Of a stretch of DNA of 64,000 nucleotides, positions 30,172 through 39,771 are shown one piece after another. Source of the DNA: an uncultured Roseovarius sp. (GTDB taxonomy: Bacteria; Pseudomonadota; Alphaproteobacteria; Rhodobacterales; Rhodobacteraceae); the NCBI GenBank assembly GCA_947503145.1, contig CANNCP010000006.1, positions 124,001 to 188,000 on the forward strand. The letters run 5' to 3'. The position numbers and the translations under genes are program-made. Numbering within the stretch: the stretch's first letter is position 1; each line of letters begins with the position of its first letter. The notes under the pieces were generated by a model, which saw nothing but the letters and a program-made list of their open reading frames with translations, was not told the origin of the DNA and made no database searches.

Positions 30172-32010
30172 CTACTCGTCGGCATACCACCAGACTTCGG
30201 GCAGGAACCCCACGCCGTCGCCATAGATCGGCAGCCGGTCTTCAGGATAATGCAACTGACGGATATGGGCAACACGTCCGACCGAATACTGATGTATCGG
30301 AATGACATAGCGACCAGAAATCAACACCCGGTCCAGCGCGCGCGTGGCGGTGATGAATGCTTCGCGCGTGTCAGCCGACAGCATTGCGGCAATCATCGCC
30401 TCGGCAGCGGGGCTGTTCATTCCCATCAGGTTACGGCTGCCGGGGTTGTCGACGCCGTCCGCCCCCCAGTAGAAATACTGCTCGTTGCCGGGGCTGAGCG
30501 ACAGGGCGCGCCGGATGAAAGTCAGGTCGAAATCATAGGTGCGCTCGCGTTCGGCATATTGCGCCTTGTCGATACTCTCGATGGACAGCTTGATGCCCAG
30601 CCGTTCCAGCGCGCGGGCGTAGATCTCCATGATCGACGTGGCCTGCTGGATCAGCCCGTCCTGTTGCAGCACCGCCGTCAGTTCCAGCGCCTTGCCTTCG
30701 GCGTTGCGCATGACGCCATCCTGCGGGGTCCATCCCGCCTCTTGCAACAGGTTCAGCGCCTTGCGGATATTACCGCGATTGCGCTGTGTGCCGTCGCCCT
30801 CGGGCAGGGCATAGCCTTCCAGTGCGCCGGGCAGCAGGCTGTTTCTGAACGGTTCCAGCAGCGTGCGCACGGCATCCGGTGCGGGGCCGGGCTGCATCGC
30901 CAGGATTGAGCCGGAAAAGTACGACGTGATGCGCGGCTGGCGCCCGCCGGTGAGCGTATCGTTGATATACTCGAAGTTGAACGCATGCAGCAGCGCATCG
31001 CGCACGCGCCAGTCATCCAGTGGCGCATGCCGCGTGTTCATCACGAAACCGGTGATGCCCGAGGGCATCTGATGCGGGATTTCAGATTTGATGATATCGC
31101 CGCGCTGGACGGCGGGGAAATCATATTGGGTCTCCCATTTCTCGGCGTTGAATTCGCGCACATATGACACGGCACCGCCCTTGAACGCCTCCTTGAGCAC
31201 AGCATTGTCGCCGTAGAATTCGATGCGGATCTCGTCGAAATTGTTGGTGCCCCGGCGTAGCGGCAGGTCCTTGCCCCAATAGTCGGGGTTGCGGCGCAGC
31301 ACGACATTGCGGTTCACCTCGTAGCTGGCGACCACATAGGGCGCGGTTCCGATGGGAATGTCATTGATTGCCCCGTCGACAAAGGCAGTCTGGGTCCATT
31401 GGTCCTTTTTCAGGATCGGCCGCAGCCCCGCCAACAGCGCCAGATCCTGCTCGGCTGCGTTGAAGGTCAGCCGTACCGAGCGCGGGCCGGTCTGCTCGAT
31501 CGTCTCGACCTTGGACCACAGATCGCGGTAACGCAGATGCCCCTCGGTGCCGATGGTGCGGAATGACCAGATCACATCGTCGGGCGTGACCGGGGTGCCG
31601 TCAGAGAACCGGGCCTCCGGGCGCAAGGTGAATTCGACCCATTCACGATTTGGCCCGGTCTCTACCGATTCGGCCAAAAGCCCGTAGAGCGTGAACGGTT
31701 CGTCCCAAGACCGGCCCATGAGCGATTCGTAGGCGAAATAGCGCAACTGCCAGGGTGGGGCGCCGGTCAGCTGAAATGGATTGAGCGAATCGAATCCGCC
31801 CACATTGCCAGTCACCACCGTGCCACCGCTGGGCGCATCGGGGTTGGCATAGGGCAGCGAGACAAAATCAGGTGGGAGCGCCGGGGCACCATACATAGCG
31901 ATACCATGCGCCGGATCGGCAAGCGTTGACTTGACCATGAAGATCGCCAGCAAAACTTGGGGCACAAGGACCTGAAGGCACTGCGTTGCACGGAATAATA
32001 GTGATCTCAT
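30172..32010 (-). CDS. Extracellular solute-binding protein family 5 (YejA-like peptide SBP)
   Basis: HGIAMYGAPALPPDFVSLPYANPDAPSGG; FTLRPEARFSDGTPVTPDDV; ORF open to 32070. Confidence 0.88.
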   Translation of the reverse strand: MRSLLFRATQCLQVLVPQVLLAIFMVKSTLADPAHGIAMYGAPALPPDFVSLPYANPDAPSGGTVVTGNVGGFDSLNPFQLTGAPPWQLRYFAYESLMGRSWDEPFTLYGLLAESVETGPNREWVEFTLRPEARFSDGTPVTPDDVIWSFRTIGTEGHLRYRDLWSKVETIEQTGPRSVRLTFNAAEQDLALLAGLRPILKKDQWTQTAFVDGAINDIPIGTAPYVVASYEVNRNVVLRRNPDYWGKDLPLRRGTNNFDEIRIEFYGDNAVLKEAFKGGAVSYVREFNAEKWETQYDFPAVQRGDIIKSEIPHQMPSGITGFVMNTRHAPLDDWRVRDALLHAFNFEYINDTLTGGRQPRITSYFSGSILAMQPGPAPDAVRTLLEPFRNSLLPGALEGYALPEGDGTQRNRGNIRKALNLLQEAGWTPQDGVMRNAEGKALELTAVLQQDGLIQQATSIMEIYARALERLGIKLSIESIDKAQYAERERTYDFDLTFIRRALSLSPGNEQYFYWGADGVDNPGSRNLMGMNSPAAEAMIAAMLSADTREAFITATRALDRVLISGRYVIPIHQYSVGRVAHIRQLHYPEDRLPIYGDGVGFLPEVWWYADE

Positions 32011-32124
32011 TTTGGCAACAATCCCTCGTACCCGTTGTTTGTCTGGAGCAAACCGTAAAGCTGGATTCATGTCTTTTCAAACTTTTAGCTTGGATGTCGG
32101 AGCGAGATTGCGTATAAAGGTGTC

Positions 32125-32201
32125 ACTGCTCGATAGGTTTCTTGCCTGTATGAAACCTGCCTCAATAACTTAACGCCAGCCTTGTGCTGGCGTTTTTTTT
32201 T
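32125..32201 (+). ncRNA. Candidate ~77-nt small RNA between divergent genes
   Basis: TTGGAT (32090-32095), 17-nt spacer, TATAAA (32113-32118); 7-bp hairpin AGGTTTC...GAAACCT (32135-32158); intrinsic terminator ending near 32201. Confidence 0.6.
32173..32201 (+). terminator. Intrinsic terminator, plus strand
   Basis: ACGCCAGC-CTTGT-GCTGGCGT followed by a run of T. Confidence 0.92.
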
Positions 32202-32319
32202 GACCTGTCGGATTGGTCCGGTCCCCATCAGGATCGCGAGACCGTGTTTGCGCACCCCTGACATTCGCGTATGCAGCATGTTATGCTGCGCGAGCAACAT
32301 CTGAATGGGAGTGCAGGAT

Positions 32320-33093
32320 ATGAGCGTCGAGGGCAAGACCGCAATCATTACCGGGTCGAATTCGGGTATCGGACTGGGCATCGCACGAGAGATGGCGCGC
32401 GTGGGTGCGCATGTCATCCTCAACTCCTTTACCGATTCGGATGAAGATCACAGTCTGGCGGCAGATATGGCCCGTGAATTCGGCACCGATGTACGCTACA
32501 TTCAGGCCGACATGTCCAAGGGCGACCAGTGCCGCGCGCTGATCGAGGCCGCCGGTGCCTGCGATATCCTGATCAACAACGCCGGCATTCAGCATGTGGC
32601 CCCCCTCGATAAATTCCCCGTCGCCAAATGGGACGCGATCATTGCGATCAACCTCAATTCGTCCTTTCACACCACCGCCGCCGCCTTGCCGATGATGCGC
32701 AAGGCAGGCTGGGGCCGGGTGATCAATATCGCATCGGCGCACGGGCTGACCGCATCGCCCTATAAATCGGCCTATGTCGCGGCCAAGCACGGTATCATTG
32801 GCATGACCAAGGTTGTGGCGCTGGAAACCGCGCAGGAACCTATTACCGCCAATGCGATCTGTCCGGGCTATGTGCTGACCCCGCTGGTCGAGGCGCAAAT
32901 TCCCGACACTATGGCAAAATACGACATGAACCGCGAAGACGTGATCAAGAAGGTCATGCTGGAGCGTCAGCCGTCCAGGGAATTCGCCACAGTCGAGCAG
33001 CTGGGCGGCACGGCCCTGTTCCTTTGCTCTGACGCGGCGGCGCAAATAACCGGCACCACGATCAGCGTCGATGGCGGCTGGACCGCGCTATAA
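32320..33093 (+). CDS. 3-hydroxybutyrate dehydrogenase (SDR family)
   Basis: TAIITGSNSGIGLGIA; NNAGIQHVAPL; YKSAYVAAKHGI; SVDGGWTA. Confidence 0.9.
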   Translation: MSVEGKTAIITGSNSGIGLGIAREMARVGAHVILNSFTDSDEDHSLAADMAREFGTDVRYIQADMSKGDQCRALIEAAGACDILINNAGIQHVAPLDKFPVAKWDAIIAINLNSSFHTTAAALPMMRKAGWGRVINIASAHGLTASPYKSAYVAAKHGIIGMTKVVALETAQEPITANAICPGYVLTPLVEAQIPDTMAKYDMNREDVIKKVMLERQPSREFATVEQLGGTALFLCSDAAAQITGTTISVDGGWTAL

Positions 33094-33154
33094 GCATGTG
33101 AACCTGCAAACAGGACGAAACACTTGGAGCATATACACGCCGCCGACGCTTTGA

Positions 33155-33853
33155 TCACTCGGCAGCGTCTTTTTCCACGGTTTCTGCTGTATCCTTGTTG
33201 CCCGGATAGACCAGACCCGCCGAGATCACCAGCTTGGCCGCATCCTCGACCGTCATGTCGAGCTCGATCACGTCCTCGCGCGGGAGAAAGAGCAGAAAAC
33301 CAGATGTCGGGTTCGGGGTGGTGGGCAGAAAGATGCTCATCAGCTGACCGCCAGTTTCCGCCCGGCGCGAAATCTCGCCCTTGGCAGTGGTCGAGATAAA
33401 GCCGATGGCCCAGATCCCCTTGCGCGGGTACTGGATCAGGCAGGCTTTTTCAAAGGAGCGCTCGGACTGGGCAAAGATTGTCTCGGCGATCTGTTTCACA
33501 CCGGAATAGATCGAGCGCACGACCGGCATGCGGTCCACCAGCGATTCGGCAAAACGGATCAGCGACCTGCCAATCAGCCCCTTGGCGACCCAGCCGATGA
33601 TGATCGTGAAGACAAGAAAGAAGATGACACCAATGCCGCGCAGGTTGATGCCTATGTATTCGTTGGGGCTGAAATTATAGGGCACCAGCGGCAGTACGAC
33701 ACCGTCCACCCAGCCGATCAGGGTCCATATCAGCCAGATCGTCAGGCTGACGGGGGCAATCACCACCAGCCCGGTGAGAAAGCTGGCCCGCAGACGTGCC
33801 AGCAGCCCGGGGCGGCGTGGAGTGATCGGGTCTTCGTTGAAGGGCGTGTTCAT
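33155..33853 (-). CDS. DUF502 domain-containing membrane protein
   Basis: LRASFLTGLVVIAPVSLTIWLIW...IPNPTSG-like TTPNPTSGFLLFLPREDVIELDMTVEDAAKLVISAG. Confidence 0.9.
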   Translation of the reverse strand: MNTPFNEDPITPRRPGLLARLRASFLTGLVVIAPVSLTIWLIWTLIGWVDGVVLPLVPYNFSPNEYIGINLRGIGVIFFLVFTIIIGWVAKGLIGRSLIRFAESLVDRMPVVRSIYSGVKQIAETIFAQSERSFEKACLIQYPRKGIWAIGFISTTAKGEISRRAETGGQLMSIFLPTTPNPTSGFLLFLPREDVIELDMTVEDAAKLVISAGLVYPGNKDTAETVEKDAAE

Positions 33854-33889
33854 CGGGCGTGCGGTTCCATCAGATTGCCGCTGTCTAAA

Positions 33890-34166
33890 GCGTTTCGGGT
33901 CCAGGTTGAGACACAACTTGAGTTCGAAACGCGCGCAACATCCATGTATCGTGGCCGTTCCGACATATTGTCGTGTTTCAACAATAGTCGGAACGCTTTA
34001 AGCGGAATTGCCTCTGACGGCAATGGGCTGTGACATATGCGGCGCAGGCCAAGGGCAGTGACGCCTCTGGGGCGCCCGTCATACGGTCAGCTACGCAGTG
34101 CGGTGCAGCAATGTGCGATTTAATGCGTTCCGCCTTGAACCTGAGGCGCTCAATCAAGGCGGAACG
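33890..34166. repeat. Cluster of three intergenic stem-loop repeats (elements D1, D2, E)
   Basis: GCGTTTCG (33890-33897)/CGAAACGC (33925-33932); GTTCCGACATATTGT/ACAATAGTCGGAAC (33957-33994); CGTTCCGCCTTGA/TCAAGGCGGAACG (34126-34138/34154-34166). Confidence 0.75.
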
Positions 34167-34233
34167 TTTTCGACGGCCAATCGCGCGTTGTTCTTGATCA
34201 GTGCAATATTGGCGGCGAACGAGGGACCATCGG

Positions 34234-35052
34234 TCAGGGCACGGCGAAGGTCAGCGATGCCCAGAGCGTTTCCCACACGGCACCGTGGGCCTCGCCCAGT
34301 GCCGCGGCAGGTTCGCGCAGCACCACATTGTCCAGCAGGTAGGCGTGGCCCGGCCTTACGGGCACCTGCGCAATACCTGTGTCATCGGTCAGGACAGTTG
34401 TTACAGTGACGCTGCCATCCGGCGCGCGGTCGAAAACCTCGACCTGCGCATCGACGCGCGGCGCGTCCTGATAGAATACCTGAACGGGCAGGGGGCCGGT
34501 TTCGCTGCGTGTATAGGGGTTTTGGAGCGCGACAATCTCGATCTCCAGCCCGGTCGCATGGTCCGCGCCCGCGCCAGAGCCGATCGCGATCAGACTCTTG
34601 GCGTAGCGGGTATAGACCTCGGTAAAATCCGCGTCGGGCAGATCGCGCGCCTTGTGCCGCGCCTCGATATCCACAAAGCGCTTGTGCAGGGCAAAGCGCG
34701 CGAATTTCTCCCATGTCTTGTAGCGCACGTCGCTGGCAGTCGATTGGTAGGTCAGGACCATCAACCCGGCCTCGGGCGCCGTCATGACCAGCGCCGGGTT
34801 GTCACCCGCGCGCCCGGTGACGGCGGTCGCGCCTTCGCCCATGCGCCAGTCAAACCGCACGATGCGCCGGTCGAAATAGGCCAATGTGATCCCCTCGAAT
34901 TGCTCCCCGTTGCGCAGCAACGCCGTCAGCGGCGCGCCGGTTTCGACTTGAAACTTCTGCGGTTCGATCCAAAACTCGTGGGCTATCGCGGCGCGCGGCG
35001 CGGCAACAGCAATCAGCAGGCAGGCAAGCAGGGTGAATTTGGCATTTTTCAT
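34234..35052 (-). CDS. DUF4198-type periplasmic protein
   Basis: Signal peptide MKNAKFTLLACLLIAVAAPRAAIA then HEFWIEPQKFQVETG. Confidence 0.8.
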   Translation of the reverse strand: MKNAKFTLLACLLIAVAAPRAAIAHEFWIEPQKFQVETGAPLTALLRNGEQFEGITLAYFDRRIVRFDWRMGEGATAVTGRAGDNPALVMTAPEAGLMVLTYQSTASDVRYKTWEKFARFALHKRFVDIEARHKARDLPDADFTEVYTRYAKSLIAIGSGAGADHATGLEIEIVALQNPYTRSETGPLPVQVFYQDAPRVDAQVEVFDRAPDGSVTVTTVLTDDTGIAQVPVRPGHAYLLDNVVLREPAAALGEAHGAVWETLWASLTFAVP

Positions 35053-36178
35053 GAAGAACAAACTGTACTGGCAGGCCGCACTGTCAAGCCTGATCGTGCT
35101 CTGGTCCCTGTGTGCCGCCTCGGCGCATGAGGTGTCGCCCAGCATCGCCGATCTGACCATTGAGGCAGGAACAGCCGGGCTGGACCTTCAGATGAATGCA
35201 GAAGCCTTCATCGCCGGGATCAATCTGGACGCGGTGACTGATACCAATGAAACTGACCTGTCAGATCGCTATGATGCCCTGCGTGCGCTGACACCCGAAG
35301 CATTGGCGGACCGGTTGCGCGCCGTCTGGCCGGATCTGTCCGCGGGTATCTGGCTGCGCGCGGGCGATACGGCGGTTCCGCTGATATTGGAGCAGGTCGA
35401 GGTCGGCGAGATCGGCAATGTAGAATTGCCACGCCGGACGACCCTCACACTCCGGGGCGCGGTGCCCGCCGGGGCCTCGGTGCTGGTGCTGGGCTGGGGC
35501 GCGGGCTTTGGAGAGCTGGTGTTGCGCCAGCAAGGGGTGGATGATCCCTATACCGGATATATCATGGGCGGCGCACAAAGTGGCGAGATCGCCATCAGTG
35601 GTCGCGATGCGCAAACCGGCTGGCAGGCCTTTGGCACCTATGTACCGGTTGGGTTCGATCATATCCTGCCCAAGGGGCTTGATCATATCCTGTTCGTGCT
35701 GGGGCTGTTTTTCCTGTCGTCGCGTCTGCGTCCGCTCTTGTGGCAGGTCACCGCCTTTACCGCGGCGCATACGGTCACGCTGGCGCTGGGCGCGCTGGGC
35801 TGGGTGAACGTACCGGGCAACATTGTCGAACCGTTGATTGCCGCCTCGATCACCTATGTCGCGGTCGAGAACATCCTGGCCAAGGGGCTGACCCCGTGGC
35901 GTCCGGTCGTGGTGTTCTGTTTTGGCCTGTTGCACGGGCTGGGCTTTGCCAGCGTATTGGACGAGTTCGGCCTGCCTGCGGATCAGTTCATCCCGGCGCT
36001 GATCGGGTTCAACGTCGGTGTGGAATTGGGGCAGTTGACGGTGATCGCGCTGGCATTTCTGGCGGTCGGGCTGTGGTTTCGCAACAAGAGCTGGTATCGC
36101 CCCGCCATAGCCATTCCCGCCTCTTGCATCATCGCGGCGGTCGGAGCGTACTGGTTCGTGGAGCGCGTGTTTCTTTGA
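35051..36178 (+). CDS. HupE/UreJ family membrane protein
   Basis: Signal peptide, AHEVSPS; C-terminal LGLDHIL-type GFDHILPKGLDHILFVLGLFFLS and HTVTLALGALG. Confidence 0.88.
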   Translation: MKNKLYWQAALSSLIVLWSLCAASAHEVSPSIADLTIEAGTAGLDLQMNAEAFIAGINLDAVTDTNETDLSDRYDALRALTPEALADRLRAVWPDLSAGIWLRAGDTAVPLILEQVEVGEIGNVELPRRTTLTLRGAVPAGASVLVLGWGAGFGELVLRQQGVDDPYTGYIMGGAQSGEIAISGRDAQTGWQAFGTYVPVGFDHILPKGLDHILFVLGLFFLSSRLRPLLWQVTAFTAAHTVTLALGALGWVNVPGNIVEPLIAASITYVAVENILAKGLTPWRPVVVFCFGLLHGLGFASVLDEFGLPADQFIPALIGFNVGVELGQLTVIALAFLAVGLWFRNKSWYRPAIAIPASCIIAAVGAYWFVERVFL

Positions 36179-36317
36179 AGAGGCGCGCCGCCGGACAGGC
36201 CCGCCAAGACCCGCGCACAGCCTGCGGCAACTGGGACAAACCGCTTGCCCCCCCCTTGCGCCCGGCAGATGCCCGGTCTATACGCGCGGCATTGAAATCC
36301 GCAGGTACGGGCGGGCC

Positions 36318-36390
36318 AATGGGAGAGACATCCCCATTTGTCCACCGGTTGAGGCATCCGCCTCTCTCCCCGTGCCGAGGCGAAAACCGG
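36318..36390 (+). promoter_or_regulatory. Putative structured rpsB 5' leader
   Basis: AATGGG/CCCATT hairpin; closing stem CCGGTT (36345-36350)/AACCGG (36385-36390) enclosing GAGGC-ATCC-GCCTC, directly upstream of the RBS. Confidence 0.4.
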
Positions 36391-36403
36391 AAAAGGAAAC
36401 GAC

Positions 36404-37276
36404 ATGGCTCTTCCCGAGTTCACCATGCGCCAGCTGCTTGAGGCCGGCGTTCACTTTGGTCACCAGACGCAGCGTTGGAACCCCCGCATGGGCGAGTTCA
36501 TCTATGGCGCGCGCAACGGCATCCACATCATGGACCTTACGCAGACCGTACCCATGCTGGATGCGGCGCTGAACGTCGTGCGCGAGACCGTGGCCAAGAA
36601 CGGCCGCATCCTCTTTGTCGGCACCAAGCGTCAGGCCGCAACCCCGGTTGCCGAGGCAGCCGAGAAATGCGCGCAATATTACATGAACCACCGCTGGCTG
36701 GGCGGCACGCTGACCAACTGGCAGACCGTGTCGAAATCCATCCAGCGTCTCAAGCAGATCGAGGAAGCGCTGGAAACCGGTGCCGAGGGCCTGACCAAGA
36801 AAGAGCGTCTGGGCATGGAGCGCGACAAAGGCAAACTGGAAGCGTCGCTGGGCGGTATCCGCGAGATGGGCGGCGTGCCGGATCTCCTGTTTGTCATCGA
36901 CGTCAAGAAAGAAGCGCTGGCCGTGGCCGAGGCCAACAAGCTGGGCATTCCGATCGTCGCGATCGTGGATACCAACTGCCCGCCCGACGGGATTGATTAT
37001 ATCATTCCGGGCAATGACGACGCGGCCCGTGCCATTGCGCTGTATTGCGATCTGGTCAGCCGCGCGGCGCTGGACGGCATGTCGGCACAGCTGGGCGCTG
37101 CCGGTGTGGATATCGGCGCGATGGAAGAAGCCCCCGCCGAAGAGGTCGTCGAGCCTGTCGCCGAAGTGGCCCCCGCCACGGAAGAGCCTGCAGCAGATGC
37201 GGCTGCCGTTACGGAAGAGCCTGCAACAGATGCGGCCCCCGCTGCAGACGTGACGGAAGAAGAAGCCAAGGCATAA
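36404..37276 (+). CDS. rpsB: 30S ribosomal protein S2 with acidic Ala/Glu/Pro C-terminal tail
   Basis: [38 protein letters not shown]. Confidence 0.97.
   Translation: MALPEFTMRQLLEAGVHFGHQTQRWNPRMGEFIYGARNGIHIMDLTQTVPMLDAALNVVRETVAKNGRILFVGTKRQAATPVAEAAEKCAQYYMNHRWLGGTLTNWQTVSKSIQRLKQIEEALETGAEGLTKKERLGMERDKGKLEASLGGIREMGGVPDLLFVIDVKKEALAVAEANKLGIPIVAIVDTNCPPDGIDYIIPGNDDAARAIALYCDLVSRAALDGMSAQLGAAGVDIGAMEEAPAEEVVEPVAEVAPATEEPAADAAAVTEEPATDAAPAADVTEEEAKA
37178..37235 (+). repeat. 33-bp-period tandem repeat within the rpsB 3' end
   Basis: ACGGAAGAGCCTGCAGCAGATGCGG (37178-37202) and ACGGAAGAGCCTGCAACAGATGCGG (37211-37235). Confidence 0.85.
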
Positions 37277-37363
37277 CGCCAAGGTCGGAACGTCACGACA
37301 CTGAGTACACAGGGGGGCGGCAATCGCTGCCCCCATCCGATTTGAATTCTGAGGAGAGCCACA

Positions 37364-38236
37364 ATGGCGATTACCGCTGTAATGGTAAAAGAGCTGCGCG
37401 ACACCACAGGCGCGGGCATGATGGACGCGAAAAAGGCACTGACCGAAACCGATGGTGACATGGAAGCGGCTGTTGACTGGCTGCGCACCAAGGGTCTGGC
37501 CAAAGCGGCCAAGAAATCTGGCCGCACCGCGGCCGAGGGTCTGGTGGCCGTCACGGTCGAGGGCGGGCGCGGCGTCGCGGTCGAAATCAACTCCGAGACC
37601 GATTTCGTTGGCAAGAACGCTGAATTCCAGGCGATGGTGGGCGCTGTCGCAGATGTGGCCATCAAGGTCGCTGACCTTGATGCACTCAAAGCGGCCAACC
37701 TGGACGGCAAGACCGTCGAAGAAACAATCACCGCCAAGATCGCCACGATCGGCGAGAACATGTCGCTGCGCCGCATGGCCGCGATCGAGGGCGACACTGT
37801 CGTGTCATATGTACACAATGCCGCCGCCGACGGCATGGGCAAAATCGGCGTGCTGGTCGCATTCAAGGGCGACGAAGCCTTTGGCAAGCAGGTCGCGATG
37901 CACATCGCCGCAACCAATCCCGCCGCGCTAAATGAGGCGGAACTGGATGATTCCGTCGTGGAAAAAGAGCGTCAGGTGCAGATCGACATCGCGCGTGAAA
38001 GCGGCAAGCCCGAGCAGGTGATCGAGAAGATGATCGTCGGTCGGATGAAGAAATTTATCGCCGAATCCACGCTGATGGGGCAGGCTTTTGTGGTAAATCC
38101 CGATCTGACAGTCGAGGCGGCCGCCAAGGAAGCAGGCGCGGAGATCACCGGTTTTGTCCGGCTCGAAGTCGGCGAAGGTATCGAGGTCGAAAAGGAAGAC
38201 TTTGCTGCAGAGGTGGCCAAAGCCGTCAAGGGCTGA
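37364..38236 (+). CDS. tsf: Elongation factor Ts
   Basis: [27 protein letters not shown]; downstream of rpsB. Confidence 0.97.
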   Translation: MAITAVMVKELRDTTGAGMMDAKKALTETDGDMEAAVDWLRTKGLAKAAKKSGRTAAEGLVAVTVEGGRGVAVEINSETDFVGKNAEFQAMVGAVADVAIKVADLDALKAANLDGKTVEETITAKIATIGENMSLRRMAAIEGDTVVSYVHNAAADGMGKIGVLVAFKGDEAFGKQVAMHIAATNPAALNEAELDDSVVEKERQVQIDIARESGKPEQVIEKMIVGRMKKFIAESTLMGQAFVVNPDLTVEAAAKEAGAEITGFVRLEVGEGIEVEKEDFAAEVAKAVKG

Positions 38237-38267
38237 GTTTTCCGCCCGGATCTGACTGGACCATACG

Positions 38268-38296
38268 ACGGGGTGCCCGAAACGGGCGCCCCGTTT
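38268..38296 (+). terminator. Intrinsic terminator downstream of tsf
   Basis: ACGGGGTGCCCG-AAA-CGGGCGCCCCGT-TT. Confidence 0.8.
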
Positions 38297-38575
38297 GCCA
38301 TCAAGGGGCTTGTGCCGCCAATGTGATGATCTGCGCGGGCATCCCCAAGCGCCTGCCGCGAGGCGCCGACAGCCAATCCCCAAATTTGGACGACTGCCGG
38401 CATCCGGCAAAACCGGACAGGTCAGAGAGCCTTGTAATCACAAGGGTTCTGGCCCGATGTCCCCGGGCCTGCAAAGGCCACCACTCACGGAACATCACCA
38501 GCATGCGGGCTGTGTCGCAGCTGCAAAGTCCGGAAATCCTTACCTTTTGGAGAATTTCTGAGTGGGCCTTATAGG

Positions 38576-39331
38576 TCACGCTTGCGTGATGTAGATCTGA
38601 TGCTGAAAAGATGCCTTCAGCACGGCCTGCGCCGTCGTCTCGACGCAAAGGGCATCACGCGCCAGGCGCAGGTGCTTCTCGATCGTGGCGGGGGTCAGTT
38701 CCAGCAGCAGGGCGATATCCTGCACTGTCTTGCCATCGCCAACCCAACTCAGCACTTCGCGCTGGCGCGGCGTCAGCACCCGGCCCGGCGCGACATAGGG
38801 CAGCAGGAGTATCCGCAGATGCGCGATTGTGCAGAGCGCCTGAATGTCCGCACCCTGCGCGCCCCAGATCCGGTCAACATCGGTCTGATCCAGCCCCACA
38901 CGCGCAGTCAGCGCGATCGCGCCCTTGATCCGCGGCGAGGCGGACCGGAAGCTGACCGTATAGCCCGCCGTCACCCCATGTGCGGCGTTGAATGCCATCA
39001 CCTCGCGCTCTGCCTCGGTCATCGTGCCATCGAGCGTCCGCGCGCTCAGAGCCGACCACGAAGAGGCCCCGTCATTTTCCAGTGCCCATTTGACCATCGG
39101 CGCATGAAAATACAGGGCATCGCCCACGAATTTATCCGTGTAGGCGGTTTCGTGAGTGCTGAGCAGGACAAAATCCTCGGGGTCGCCCAGCGACGTGCCG
39201 CTGCGGTAACGCGTCGCGCCATAGAGCAGCCGGTCAAATCCGGCCTCGGCCAGCCGCGTGCCCAGCATCTCCCACAGCTCTTCGATACTGGGCGCGCCCA
39301 GAAACTTCTGCAACTCTTCGGTCGGGATCAT
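38576..39331 (-). CDS. LuxR family regulator (autoinducer-binding-type plus HTH)
   Basis: C-terminal [53 protein letters not shown]-terminal ~160 aa matches the LuxR sensing-domain layout. Confidence 0.88.
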   Translation of the reverse strand: MIPTEELQKFLGAPSIEELWEMLGTRLAEAGFDRLLYGATRYRSGTSLGDPEDFVLLSTHETAYTDKFVGDALYFHAPMVKWALENDGASSWSALSARTLDGTMTEAEREVMAFNAAHGVTAGYTVSFRSASPRIKGAIALTARVGLDQTDVDRIWGAQGADIQALCTIAHLRILLLPYVAPGRVLTPRQREVLSWVGDGKTVQDIALLLELTPATIEKHLRLARDALCVETTAQAVLKASFQHQIYITQA

Positions 39332-39771
39332 TCCGTCTGGCCGAGATGACCTTCCAACGCCTCCAGCGCCAGCGGGTAGCCCGCCGCGCCAAAGCCGCAG
39401 ATCACGCCTAGTGCCACCTTGGCAATATAGCTGCGATGACGAAATTCCTCGCGGGCATGGATGTTTGAGAGGTGAAGTTCAACCACCGGAAGCCCAACAG
39501 AGCTGATCGCGTCCATCAGGGCCACAGACGTATGCGTGTAGGCGCCTGCGTTGAGGATGATCCCGTCATGCACACCGCGCGCTGCGTGGATGTGATCCAG
39601 CAGCGCACCTTCGCTGTTGCTCTGCTCGAATGCTATGGTAATGCCCAGAGTCTGCGCTTTTTCATGGCACATTGCCTTGATATCGGCGAGGGTGGTATGC
39701 CCGTAGACCTCGGGCTGGCGGGTGCCGAGCAGGTTCAGGTTAGGGCCATTCAGGATCAGGATCGAAGTCAT
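39328..39771 (-). CDS. aroQ: Type II 3-dehydroquinate dehydratase
   Basis: [37 protein letters not shown]-like [14 protein letters not shown]. Confidence 0.95.
   Translation of the reverse strand: MTSILILNGPNLNLLGTRQPEVYGHTTLADIKAMCHEKAQTLGITIAFEQSNSEGALLDHIHAARGVHDGIILNAGAYTHTSVALMDAISSVGLPVVELHLSNIHAREEFRHRSYIAKVALGVICGFGAAGYPLALEALEGHLGQTE

Noticed and set aside
33144-33176. GACGCT...AGCGTC-TTTTT hairpin after the 3-hydroxybutyrate dehydrogenase gene
   Set aside because: Only 6 bp with a 14-nt loop, overlapping DUF502 coding sequence; not strong enough to list as a terminator
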